Below, one piece after another: positions 10,492 to 20,520 of a stretch of 64,000 bases of DNA. The stretch covers positions 53,693,777 through 53,757,776 of the forward strand of contig OX439050.1 in assembly GCA_949317995.1 (NCBI GenBank), written 5' to 3'. The first letter of the stretch is position 1; each line of letters opens with the position of its first letter. The translations under genes and the position numbers were made by a program. Under the pieces are notes generated by a model that worked only from the letters and a program-made list of their open reading frames with translations, was not told the DNA's origin and did no database searches. This DNA comes from Acholoe squamosa (Eukaryota; Annelida; Polychaeta; Phyllodocida; Polynoidae).

Positions 10492-11473
10492 AAGAGAAGG
10501 AGTATAGCACCCCAGTGCCTGATACAGAGGACATCCCATTCTCCTACTCGTCTAAGCATTGCAGATATTATGTTATAGCAGGGGCGCCTCCAAGATTGAG
10601 AATCATGTTAGATAATATCAGACTACGGTACATTAGTGCATCATGCTCGTTGGTAATCATGTTTGGATGGACTAAAGTCCTATAGTCAGACTTCTCGATG
10701 CAGGGTGTGCTTTACTGCATTAATCTAATAACATAGTGAGTTAAACTTGATGAAAACCATACCTGGGACATTTTACGTGGTATCCCATGCAGGGTTCCCT
10801 GGTATTCATATTAAATCTACTCTATACAGAAATATCAGACTCATCCATACCCCCTCACAGACCTGATATTCCCCATCTCCTGTCCCAGGCAGAAACCAAA
10901 GGTTATCATCTCTGGGAAACAGTGATGTTGGCGTGAGAACTGCTTTACCAAAGGGTATAACTTGAATGTCTGCCAGACCCTAGTGTATTCATAATAAGGC
11001 CTCGTCTAACCCTCTTTTTGAACTAAATGCTATTATAGGCAGTACACATAGAGAGATATTCCACTGTTTTTTCCAATTAGAGAGCATGGCTTATAAGATG
11101 CTGTCAAATTAATCACCATTTGACTCTAATTGTCAATGTGGATGAGTCTATGAAGTAGTCGTATAGGAACCATAAGTGTTGAATGGTGTTCCCAGTTATA
11201 AATATGAAAGTAGACGAAGGCAAAACTAGTGTGGCTTAATTGTGTCAGTTCTTATGGGTGGACTCTGGACTGGTTATCAGCTGCTTCTTAGTAACAGCCT
11301 CCCCCCCCTTATCTAACTAATCTCGCTAGTCACTGTTTTAGTTTTAATGGTTCATTATATCAGTTGGCATCAGCTATGGCACTGCTACCTGCTGCATTCA
11401 TTAAGGCTTTATTTTCTCACAAATATAATCAACTCTGCTTCTTTTATCATGGCATTTCTGTCTGCTTAATCAT
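10492..11473. other. mostly unique DNA
   Basis: A short TTAA-family remnant (GTGCATCATGCTCGTTGGTA) lies near 10635-10654. Nothing else was recognised before the next miniature element. Confidence 0.45.
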
Positions 11474-11698
11474 CACTCTAAGAAGTAACTGCCGAATCGA
11501 CCAGGCGTCCCTGTAAACTGAACAGTGAACACCCATTATTGTATTACAGTAGAGCAGTGTACAGTTTCCACAATGAGGGCTCAGATAGCAGTGCAGTAAC
11601 ACACTATAATACAAGGAATCTCTATGGAAATAACGCTGAAATCCTGGTCCCAAAGTTGCCAGATATTTGTTATTATTTTGACAACATTTCTTACAGTG
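11474..11698 (+). mobile_element. 230-bp CACTGTAAAAGAA miniature element, copy 2
   Basis: The degraded left end CACTCTAAGAAGTAACTG is followed by AATCGACCAGGCGTCC, AAACTGAACAGTGAACACCC, a GAATCTCTATGGAAATAACG segment, CAAAGTTGCCAGA, and a clean right end TTCTTACAGTG then TA. Same orientation as the copy at 6895. It is older than that copy, judging from the mismatched left terminus. Confidence 0.85.
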
Positions 11699-12266
11699 TA
11701 TACATTCTATTTCCAAGGTCGAGGAATGCCATTGCTGTACCGAGCTAACAGTTCTCTGCCCATACTGCGCATGTATTCCCCGTCTGAAATGGAGTCTTTA
11801 TGAACGGATCAATGAATGAAGCCAGGAAGATAAATACATGTCATCCTAGTCGCCCTCTGCTATAGTCAACATTAAATGCATTTCTACCGTTCCTATCCTG
11901 AGATATGCATCCATGTAATATGTCATACTGAAGCATTGTCCTCGCCAAGAATCCATTCTACACATTATCATACAATACCACTATCTAGTTAGCTTTTCCA
12001 TACACCTTAGAATACACCATGAGGCAGCTATCTAGGAGCAGGACTTCCCCTTTCACAATTCGATCTCACCATCACCATCATACAATTAGAGCTCTTCCCA
12101 ATTCAGCTGTGTGAAAAGAAGGCCTTCCAATACATAAAGCCTCTTGGGTTGACCCACACATTCCGACTAGATCAATGTCGACTTGTGACTTTTGCCAGCT
12201 CCTCAGGAGGCCTGTCTCCAGATGCTAAAAATAGTAACAGCCTGCCTCCTCCTCCCCGGGCATTAA
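11699..12266. other. unique DNA, nothing recognised
   Basis: No repeat or exon was identified. A TGCGCATGT word near 11766 is a weak NRF1-like half site. Confidence 0.4.
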
Positions 12267-12476
12267 CACTTTCATGATGCGCCAATGAAGTGCCGGCAAG
12301 ATGCGAAGCCGCTCGTCATCACTTCATTGGAGGCATCATGCTGACCCTCTGGGAGTTTGTGTATCAACCTCGTAGGGTCAATACGATGCGTGGATGCAGC
12401 CCTGGCGAGTTATGCATTCATGCATCATGACGACCAATGGGCATGATGCATTGATGCATCAGCGGTCCTTATGGGG
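12267..12476. mobile_element. TTAA miniature element with two module types
   Basis: TTAA lies at 12263-12266. The interior has CCAATGAAGTGCCGG... paired with CACTTCATTGG, then CTGACCCTCTGGGAG...GTATCAACC...TAGGGTC, then the second module TGGATGCAGCCCTGGCGAG with GCATTCATGCATCATGACG, and an end AGCGGTCC. It illustrates the two alternative hairpin modules of this family. Confidence 0.65.
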
Positions 12477-13008
12477 TAAAGCGCCTCTGTGTCGACTTCA
12501 CCATCCCCCTGCATCACACCCATTTCCTCCAACTTCTCCTCTGGGCTTTGTCACCTAATACTATCAAGCCAGACCCAGGCCAAGGGTCTGGACTGGGGCT
12601 CTGAAGTGACAACGTAAACAATTTTGGACCTGCTCATCGAGTCTGTGAGTTACTCTCGTTGAGATGTGCAACAGTGAACTCCTCGTTAAGGAGCCCTAAC
12701 TATTTGTAATGTGCCATGTAAATTTGCTGTCATGATGCATCAAAACAAACCTCTGTAGATGGTTGATACATTCACAAAGGACTGGCATGATGCACCAATG
12801 CAGCGCTGATGAGTAGACTGACCAGGACTGCACCGTCACTACATGACGACCTAGGGCTGAATCTCAAGCATCTTGATTTACAGCCTGTTGGTGTATCAAA
12901 GTCTCATTACAAGGGAGATCTACTCAGCGTGTTGAGACAGTTTTAGACTTTCAATCTTAACCTTCTCAGCACTTCTACATCTAAGCATGAAGATGGCTTT
13001 AACCACTA
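12477..13008. other. mostly unique DNA with a degraded TTAA-family stretch
   Basis: CATGATGCATC at about 12732, GGCATGATGCACCAATGCAG at about 12784 and GATGAGTAGACTGACC up to about 12905 suggest a decayed TTAA-family copy without recognisable ends. The rest is unannotated. Confidence 0.4.
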
Positions 13009-13234
13009 CACTGTAAAAAGAAATGTTGCCGAAATAATGACGGAATCCTTGTCCCAAATTTGTCAGAGATCTGACGTTATTTTCACAGAGGTTCCTGGTA
13101 CATTTGTGTACCACTGTACTGCCAGCTGGGGCTTCTTGTCAAAACTACACTGATTCCATCCCATACAATTACAATGGTTCAGTGTTCAGTTTTACGAGAA
13201 TCCCTGGTGGATTCAACGAATATTTTTAACAGTA
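13009..13234 (-). mobile_element. 230-bp CACTGTAAAAGAA miniature element, copy 3 (reverse)
   Basis: It starts CACTGTAAAAAG after TA (13007-13008) and ends AACAGTA then TA. Internal words are the reverse complement of the other copies: CCAAATTTGTCAGAGATC, GTTATTTTCACAGAGGTTCC, CTGCCAGCTGGGGCTTC, GTTCAGTGTTCAGTTTTACG and CCTGGTGGATTCAACG. Confidence 0.9.
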
Positions 13235-14479
13235 TACACTGAGAAATACCGTACACAAGCATTTTCTCTCCCTGCCTTATCCTTTCCGAAGTGGTTCAGG
13301 AGTTTCCGTCTTTGCTTCTACAATAAAACAAGAACATTGTTTGCTCATTTTTGCTGATCCCTTGAAGAACGCTGCCGGGTTTTATTTAAAACCGTCTCCT
13401 AAGCAATTTTAACCAGTTCAAATTAATTGTATTTTTGAATTACAATTGGACAGCCTGCCAGAGGTTGGGATGGTCCATGGGTGATAAGAGTTCCTTAAAA
13501 AGGGAAATTTTGTAAAAAAACGAGGTTCAGGACTGTAGAACACAATGTAATGTTTCTTTATAAATGAGACTCTTAGTCGTTTAATGGCATTCCTTTACAA
13601 TAAAGTGTAATACACATTAAGCCCTGTGTCCTTTTATTTGACCTTTGCCCCTACAGCATAATGAATAATTTATAATAGGGAAATAGGTTCAGCCCTTCAT
13701 TGCCATCGCCAGGTTGGTAGAGAGGTAGATTGTAGGTTAACCTTTCATTAAAATGCCCAGAGGTGGAAGTTGATTGATCCCAGTTTACTTAAATACGGAT
13801 ACACACACCACATTGATTAATAAGGCCACCGAACTCAGCCCTACTGATGAATGTTGTGCAGATGATTTCCAATTTCTGATTTTTCAAATTGATAAATAGT
13901 GTATATCTATCCTGCCAGTTTATGCCACAGTATTCAATCAACAAATAATTCTCACTCAACAAATAATTTACACCTAAGTATTTCAAGAGCTCATCACATA
14001 TGCTCTACGCACATTACCCTGATTTATAAACTATGTAACCAACATACCACACATTTATTATAACATTTGTCATATTGATGCATCAACAGAATGCTAATGA
14101 CAAACTCTCCTACAGTTCTTTATTCAGGTATTACACCGACCCTATAAACCTCATAAAGATCCTATACAGTCTTTAAAGGTTTACACAATACAGTGGCCAA
14201 CAGAAGCTGGGTAGAACATTATACCATACAGCACTGTACATGCTATGTAAACTGCTGTCTCCACCAGTAAGGCTATAGGCAAACATGGGCACCACAAACA
14301 AAGCATGGATCTATGACCATTACAGTATACTAAGGCACCAGCCAGTTATTGTCAGATGGGGATGGGGAGAGGGGCTTGGTGGACATGTGTATAGGGGTGG
14401 GCATACGGCCATGCATGGTGGCGGGTGTGTGTGTGTGTGTGGGGGGGGGTTATTGTACCATTGAATGTCAAAGCAGTTT
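13235..14479. other. unique DNA with a TG microsatellite
   Basis: A TG run followed by G's lies at about 14424-14449. A possible TTAA-family vestige (GATGCATCAACAG, then TCTTTAAAGGTTT) lies at 14076-14183. No gene was seen. Confidence 0.45.
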
Positions 14480-14640
14480 GTCTTTATCTCTTCTTTTCTA
14501 TCCCCTCGGTGTGTATGGTGAACAGATGCGCGGGCAGCAACACACCCGACTGTAGTATTCTGTAATGCAATTTCCTCACCATGAATATGACCTTAGCTGT
14601 CAAAATGACGTTAAACATCTATTACTCAGTTACTCACTCA
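14480..14640 (-). repeat. GCTAAGGTCATATTCATGG dispersed repeat, reverse copy
   Basis: TTTTCTATCCCCTCGG, GCGCGGGCA, CACCATGAATATGACCTTAG and CTGTCAAAATGACGTTAAAC precede TTACTCAGTTACTCACTC. The same order occurs at 19520-19680, so the repeated unit is at least 160 bp, larger than the conserved word alone. Confidence 0.7.
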
Positions 14641-14671
14641 AAGCTGTTTACTTAGAATACCTGTAAGTGTG

Positions 14672-14888
14672 CGCTCTTAAGAAATAACTGTTAAATATAC
14701 CAGGGATCCTGGTAAAACTGATCAAGGAAGCACCATAAGTGAGGTGTAGTGAAGCAGTGTAGTTTCTGCTATAAAGTAGCACAGTACACATTGTGGTACA
14801 AGGAATCTCCATGAAAGTAATCATGGATCTCTGGTAACTTTGGGACAAGGATTTTTCCATTATTTCGATGAGATGTTTTTTTGCAGTG
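14672..14888 (+). mobile_element. 230-bp CACTGTAAAAGAA miniature element, copy 4
   Basis: The degraded left end CGCTCTTAAGAAATAACTG is followed by TATACCAGGGATCCTGG, TAAAACTGAT, CAAGGAATCTCCATGAAAG, GGATCTCTGGTAACTTTGGG and right end TTTTGCAGTG. The CCAGGTGGCAG word is missing in this copy. Confidence 0.85.
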
Positions 14889-15677
14889 TGTTCAGCAAAG
14901 CCTATGACATTGTAGACTATCCGACCCTGTATTCCCACACCATCACATTAATGTTCATGAGGGTTAGATTATGTTTACATAAGATAGGGATAGGGCAGTA
15001 GAAAGTAGTGAGCGGCCAGGGTACCATCATATCTCATTCTGGTTGATAAGGTGATGTGAAGTTACATGTACTTTCTCAACCATGGTTCTTGAGCACATTA
15101 CTGTGACTCAAATCTGTGGTGATAGCAAGATAAACAACCAGGTAAGGTGCTTTTGATACAGCAGTATCTTGTTGGATCGAAATAAAATTAATATTGCGTA
15201 TCTTGTGAGTATTTTGCTGCAATAGCCAGGTTTGTCTGAATGTAATATTCTCCACTAGGCATGTCTATTGAATCTATCATACCTCAATGGGTCTTTCATT
15301 CCCACTGTGTTCAATATAAGAACTCCTGACATAGATAACAGTATCCTAGCCATGGGTGTGGGAAATATTTTTTCATGAATTCTGGAGCTTTGCCCACGTG
15401 TATTAACATGTGGTTTATAACACAATAGTGATCAATGGGTTACTGATACCTTTGTATGTACATTGACTGTAGTATGACCTCAATAAGGTGGGATCAGTGG
15501 TCATCCGTATATCAAGTTACTTCTAGTAGCTTACAACAGCAAGCAAACTAGCAACTTGCTTTGATACATCAACAATGAGTCTTTTTCAAATATGTATTGG
15601 TGGCAAAGGGGCATGGAAATAGATATAATTAGCAGTTCTAACTTCAACTCCAATGAACACCGGTCTTACATAGGTGC
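14889..15677. other. unique DNA, nothing recognised
   Basis: No repeat family or exon was recognised between the miniature element and the CTGTTGCTCCTAT-type element. Confidence 0.4.
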
Positions 15678-15949
15678 TCGGGAGCGTGTTGCTCCTATGG
15701 TAAAAAGAGCTGTCAGTAGGTACCCTCTTTTCAAAAGAAGTCACACTCTGCTTCACCATTCAACTTGCACTCACCACATTAGTCTGAAAAGTCACCTGCC
15801 TTGTTTAAAACAGAGAGAGCTGCACTATTAGGTACCTACTCATGGCACACACTCTATAGTATATTTTATTACACGACTTCTGTGATTTTGGGTGCTTTTT
15901 TCTGGATATCCCGTGCTGTTATTCCTGCGTAATTTGCACTGTAATGTGA

Positions 15950-16144
15950 ACATATGCAAGGTGGATATCAGCACGACTTTGGGTGGATATCAGCACTCCT
16001 AACATGTCATATGTTACATGTTACATATCCTAACATGTCATATGTTACATGTTAAAACCCACGAAATTTTCATGGCCAGGGTAGGGGTCGAACCTGCAGT
16101 CTCAGATCCCAAATCCAACTCCCTATGCATTGCGCGACAGGGAC
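15950..16144 (-). mobile_element. tRNA-derived SINE-like unit
   Basis: On the minus strand, 16144 to about 16073 reads like a decayed tRNA: GTCCCTGTCGCGCAATGCAT at the start, an anticodon-arm-like stem (TTGGA, loop TTTGGGA, TCTGA), and a clean B box GGTTCGACCCC. Further along the minus strand come tandem ACATATGACATGTTA units (16062-15998) and two GGATATCAGCAC units. A tRNA head with a B box and an unrelated body is typical of SINEs (established knowledge). The exact 3' end is unclear. Confidence 0.6.
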
Positions 16145-16301
16145 TGACGAGAAACGGTGTGTGTTTGCTTGGTTAGAATGCCACCAGTAGCTGTCCCTGT
16201 TGTCACCTACCCCTCCGGGGAAGGATTTTTGTTTTCAACTTGTTTTTATTGATATTCTATTGATTATTTATTGATTTTTTATTGATTAATCGTGTAATAA
16301 A

Positions 16302-16590
16302 CTTAGTAAGGTATGAGCTAACAGGCACCTCATTGCTTGTATCGTAGGATATCTGCGGCCACTCGTTACGATTTCCTACAATACAAGCAATTTGGTGTCT
16401 GTTAGCTCATACATTACTTAGTTAATACTGACTGACTTCTCCCAACTAGGTACCTACTAAAATCACCCTACGGCCTGTGGCCAGTTGTTACGATATCCTA
16501 CGAAACAAGCAATTCGGTGCCTGTTAGCTCATACATTACTTAGTTAATACTGACTGACTTCTCCCAACTAGGTACCTACTCAAATCACCC
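16302..16590. repeat. TATGAGCTAACAGGCACC inverted repeats and 122-bp tandem duplication
   Basis: TATGAGCTAACAGGCACCTC (from about 16312) is matched in reverse by GGTGTCTGTTAGCTCATA (about 16394) and GGTGCCTGTTAGCTCATA (about 16516). The two reverse copies lie in a direct tandem duplication of 122 bp (16365-16486 and from 16487). Each unit also contains ACTGACTTCTCCCAACTAGG, which belongs to the host element. The duplication therefore spans the insertion junction. Confidence 0.8.
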
Positions 16591-16780
16591 TTTTTTAGCA
16601 CCGTACTTAAATGTCCACTTGTGAGCAACAAAAGGGACAAGTTACAGGTAAATGAAAAGAAAGGACTGGAAACGAGGGCATTTTTAGCCAGCTCTTCCTT
16701 TTACTATAGGAGCAACACCCTCTGGACAGAGTAGCATTGACATCTAAAAAGGCTGTGCGCTTAAATGGTCCAGTAGGCTG

Positions 16781-17147
16781 TTGCTCCTATTGTAAAAAGA
16801 GCTGTGAGTATACGCCCTCTTTTCTAAACAAGTCATGCACTGCTTCACCTAAGTACTTGCACTCACCACATTAGTCTGAAAAGTCAACTGCCTTGTTTAA
16901 AATAGATAGAGCTGCACTACCAGGTACCTACTCATGTCACACGCTCTATAGTTTATTTATAGTTTATAGTACTGACTGACTTCTCCCAACTAGGCACCTA
17001 CTCAAATCCCCCTTTTTGAGCACCGTACTTGAATGACCACTTGTGAGCAACAAAAGGGACAAGTTATAGCTACATGAAAAGAAAGGACTGGAAATGAGGG
17101 CATTTTTAGCCAGCTCTTCCTTTTACTATAGGAGCAACAGCCTCCTG
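16781..17147 (+). mobile_element. GTTGCTCCTAT TIR element, copy B (intact)
   Basis: A 367-bp element with ends CAGTAGGCTGTTGCTCCTAT and ATAGGAGCAACAGCCTCCTG, inverted with one mismatch in the first 20 bases. It is the uninterrupted version of copy A at 15678-16724, from which it is separated by under 60 bp. CAG...CTG termini would suit a hAT-like or CACTA-like origin, but I see no clear target duplication, so the superfamily is open. Confidence 0.85.
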
Positions 17148-17402
17148 TACTCTGTATATGCATGAAAGAAAATCATGAAAAGGTAATTGCTATATGGAAT
17201 TGGACATGCAATACAATTTCATTCTTAACTATATAATCATGGGGAAAGACGGAAGGAAGGCGTGTAGTGGTAAAGATAAATGTCTCCATCTCCATATAAA
17301 ACCACCTGGTGTGCAGACAACAGCTGACTACTAGTTGTCAAAATACCTGGTATCATCTGGAGACATTCCTTGAGGTGGATGGTGTCTTAGGGGTAATCTT
17401 AG

Positions 17403-17674
17403 CCCTTCAAGGGTCCTAGGATACCTTTAGAATCATGTTCCTTGGTTGTAATGATGCGTCAATGCAGTACTGGCAGTAAATTAGAATGGCAAGCACTGCA
17501 TTTGTGCATCATGCCGACCCTACTGGAGTGCATCAATCAGGGAGTATATGTATCAACCCCGTAGGGTCGGCATGATGCTCAGATGAAGTGCTGGCGAGCA
17601 GTCTCACCAGCACTTCATTGGTGCATCATGACCAATGGGCATGATGCACTCCTGCATCAGCGGCCTTCAAAGGG
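17403..17674. mobile_element. TTAA miniature element, well-preserved copy
   Basis: TTAG then CCCTTCAAGGGTCC on the left; CAGCGGCCTTCAAAGGG then TTAA on the right. Inside: CAGTACTGGCAG with CAAGCACTGCATTTG, CCGACCCTACTGGAGTGCAT, ATCAACCCCGTAGGGTCGG, then a hairpin GATGAAGTGCTGGCGAG/CAGT/CTCACCAGCACTTCATT, and GACCAATGGGCATGATGCAC. This is one of the best copies for defining both ends and the spacer (CGACCCT...AGGGTCGG). Confidence 0.82.
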
Positions 17675-19107
17675 TTAACATCACGACATCAGTATGACAG
17701 GCTGTGATACCACCAATTATATCTGGGCGGACTGTCTTGGGAAATAAAGGTAAAAGGAAAGCAGAAAGAGAGAGGTCACAAGATGTGACTGATGTACATG
17801 ACCTCACAGTCACAGTGGACGCCATGCACAGCTTGCTAAATGGTCAGCTTTAATCTGCTCCCCTATGAAGGCTATTTAAAGGCCGCATAACGTTTTGGGT
17901 ACTATGTTAGTGCGTCATCATGATGCATTAATGCAAATCATACAGGATTAATTAATACCAGTGTATACTCTTGAGAGGACAACATGATGTAGCCATATGT
18001 GATGCTGGGGAGTTGCCTCACCAACACCCAACAACACTGCATTGGTGCATCAAGACAGAGAAAAGAACCTTGAAATGCTTAAATATAAATGACTGGGGTC
18101 AAAAATTATTATGTGGACACATTGTACCTTATAAATGTATATCAAAATCTGAGCAGCCCGGTAATTTTGATATCAAATGGTGTACGAATAATCTTAGTAT
18201 CTTCTGCCCCTCGTGCTCTTCAGATCTAAAGAGTATACAAATGCATGTTTTAAACCCCTGCCCTGACATTGGTATAATTATGTATGTTTTATGTCTATAC
18301 AGTAAGAAAACTTGATTGATCACACATTTAGATGAAGTTTACGTGTCTTTCCTGCTCCTCCTTTCTCCTCACACCGTCTGTATAGCTAAGAAACGCATCA
18401 ATCTAAATGTGCTAGGTGCAGAGATCCTATACACACCTTCCACACAGAGAAAACGTTCTCTAATTTTTAATCGCTTGTCATATCTTTTCACTTCTATTTC
18501 TTTGTCTGTGTTTCAGAAAGAGCTTTCTAATACAGCTGGTCTGAAATGAAATTCAAAAGTAGTGTACTTTATGGAAAATTTAAAATTGTACCTGCTCTGG
18601 TATGACAGTAATATCTAGACCTCGTCCCCGGACCTCGTCCCTTAGTCACTCGATACTCTAACATATAGTCTAAAGACTCTGGGCGTTTCCCTATCTGCAG
18701 TCAGAACCTGGACCATTAACGGTATCAAAGTTTCTTGATATCCGTTCCTGTGACTACTTAGCCTTATTTCAAATACATTTCACCTGTACAGAAAGGTGGG
18801 CAATATTTGCAGTGAATACAAGGTGCTTTAGTTTTAAAACGACCCATTTCATATTAGCGCTAAATGAAATGAATGTATCAAGCGTTTCTGATTCTATGAC
18901 AGGTCACAGCGAACCCTATGCCGTATCGTCATGAATAACCGCCTCGGCGCTTATAGATTTTGACAGATTTTGAGGGATGTTTACCACCGACTCTCATAAA
19001 AAAACAGGTGCTTTACAGACTGTCTGTTCAGTATAATAAGATATTAAACTGAATTAAATTGAATTATAAGGGTAGCTTAATACCTGTGATGGCTTGATGC
19101 AGCTGTA
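17675..19107. other. mostly unique DNA with a TTAA-family remnant
   Basis: A degraded TTAA-family stretch (ATTTAAAGGCCGCATAACG, CATCATGATGCATTAATG, TGCATTGGTGCATCAAG) lies at about 17872-18060. The rest shows no repeats. The frame at 17971-18315 begins in that remnant and has no recognised domain. Confidence 0.45.
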
Positions 19108-19111
19108 CAGT

Positions 19112-19838
19112 GTTGCATTAAGGATTTTAAGACTGTATTGTAGTTTGATGCACCGTGCCGTTCTGTCCTCCCACTGCACAAATTTAACATGAGTGCTGCA
19201 TTCATGTATGGTGAAAATCCTACTGGGCTGATACACATTAAAAATGCCAGTACGATACACTGATGTATAGTGAGTGAGTGAGTGAGTAATAGATTTTTAA
19301 CGCCATTTCGACAGCTAAGGTCATATTCATGGCAAGAACTACATTACACAATTTCAGAGGAATGTGTCAGTGCCCGTGCATATGTGCACACACACATCAT
19401 GAGGGGATAGTAAAGAGGAGATATAGACCCTTTTAGTCGGAAGCCCGACTGATGTATAGTGCTGGTGAGTTACTCACCAGTACTGTGTGGGCTTCCCTAG
19501 CCCACTTAAAAGGGTCTATTTCTCCTCTTTCCTATCCCCTCGGATGTGTGTGGTGCACATATGCGCGGGCACTGACACACTCCTCTGTGAAATTGTGTAA
19601 TGTAGTTCTCGCCATGAATATGACCTTAGCTGTCGAAATGGCGTTAAACATCTATTACTCACTCACTCACTCACTCACTCACTATACATCAGTGTATCGT
19701 ACTGGCATTTTTAATGTGTATCAGCCCAGTAGGATTTTCACCATACATGAATGCAGCACTCGTGTTAAATTTGTGCAGTGGGAGGACAGAACGGCACGGT
19801 GCATCAAACTACAATACAGTCTTAAAATCCTTAATGCA
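19112..19838. repeat. large inverted repeat enclosing two dispersed-repeat copies
   Basis: The left outer arm (from TTGCATTAAGGATTTTAAG at 19112) is reproduced as a reverse complement ending at CTTAAAATCCTTAATGCAA (about 19838). The outer 150-165 bp match almost perfectly. The inner parts hold GAGT/ACTC tandems and opposite-facing copies of the GCTAAGGTCATATTCATGG repeat, with the centre near 19475. The inner parts differ more than the outer parts. The 235-codon frame at 19452-20159 starts inside this repeat, and its first half is repeat-derived. Confidence 0.9.
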
Positions 19839-20159
19839 AAGCCCTTTTATGTGGGCGTCTATCTAGTATCCAGCCCCCATAAAACAGTAAATGTATCTGC
19901 TATTGATTATTACAAACAGCTGGTAGTCGATACTATTGTAGCTCTCACAATGGGCGCGGATATACTATGTAAAGTTCAGTATACAACAGTACAAAACACA
20001 AGTACTCAAATACTGTTGTCTATTTCTGGTTTTAACCAGGTGGGTTTAAACTATAGGAACGTGGTTCATTGTAGGGCAACGCCCAGTACTCAATACCCAT
20101 ATTGCACAGTGGGTAACTTCGATATTTATGTATATAGCTTATATTCTAATTGGGCGTAG
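19839..20159 (+). other. tail of a 235-codon frame outside the inverted repeat
   Basis: About 105 codons of the frame that begins at 19452 lie outside the hairpin. They are free of low complexity and moderately hydrophobic, but I recognise no domain. No splice acceptor or start codon context singles it out. Probably chance, but it is one of the longer non-repeat open stretches. Confidence 0.12.
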
Positions 20160-20404
20160 AGCTACAATGTTCTTTCAACACAGTTAGCTCCTGTAAAATA
20201 TTCATGGATCCTCTGCTGAGAACAATTAATATCTAAAATGTACGTATATCCTTCAAAAGTCTCCAGAGAGTAATAGGTGCCACTTTAATTGGCTGTCTTG
20301 GTTCTCTTGACAATAATACTTATTATTAATCATCAGAACCTGATCATAATACTCTTACAATGCTAAAAAAAAGGAAAGTAGAGAATGATAATATTCATCC
20401 ATAC

Positions 20405-20520
20405 CTTCTGCCTAAAGTGGCCGGACGGCGGAAGGATACCAGTGATTTCCAACGTTTAGGACGTCGCGGCAACGTCGCCGCCTTTATGTCATTGAACGTC
20501 TTCATACTTTGTGACGTCAT
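20405..20520. promoter_or_regulatory. CpG-rich patch with a perfect CRE
   Basis: A local CpG cluster (GGCCGGACGGCGGAAGG, ACGTCGCGGCAACGTCGCCG) ends in a perfect TGACGTCA at 20512-20519. GCGGCAACGTCGCCGC is itself an inverted repeat. The surrounding kilobases are CpG-poor, so this stands out as a candidate promoter or enhancer. No transcript or exon could be tied to it. Confidence 0.35.

Larger units (their letters stand above)
15678..16724 (+). mobile_element. GTTGCTCCTAT TIR element, copy A, with large internal insertion
   Basis: The left end GTGTTGCTCCTATGGTAAAA is matched by the inverted right end TTTTACTATAGGAGCAACAC. Its sides match the intact copy at 16781-17147: TTCAAAAGAAGTCACACTC, CACCACATTAGTCTGAAAAG and AGGTACCTACTCATG on the left; ACTGACTTCTCCCAACTAGG, CCACTTGTGAGCAACAAAAG and AGAAAGGACTGGAAA on the right. 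About 660-680 bp absent from copy B lies between roughly 15865 and 16540, carrying the tRNA-like SINE head and a smaller inverted-repeat unit. Confidence 0.8.

Noticed and set aside
9957..10685. Overlapping 124-220-codon frames on both strands
   Set aside because: They come from the 33-bp minisatellite, whose period keeps frames open. No frame is preferred and no start or splice context supports one.
16073..16144. Functional tRNA gene on the minus strand (anticodon TGG)
   Set aside because: Acceptor pairing is broken and the 3' end runs into tandem SINE-like sequence. It is better read as a SINE head.
19452..20159. 235-codon frame, the longest in the window
   Set aside because: The first half lies in the inverted repeat and the dispersed-repeat copy. 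The rest has no recognised domain. Not called as a gene.
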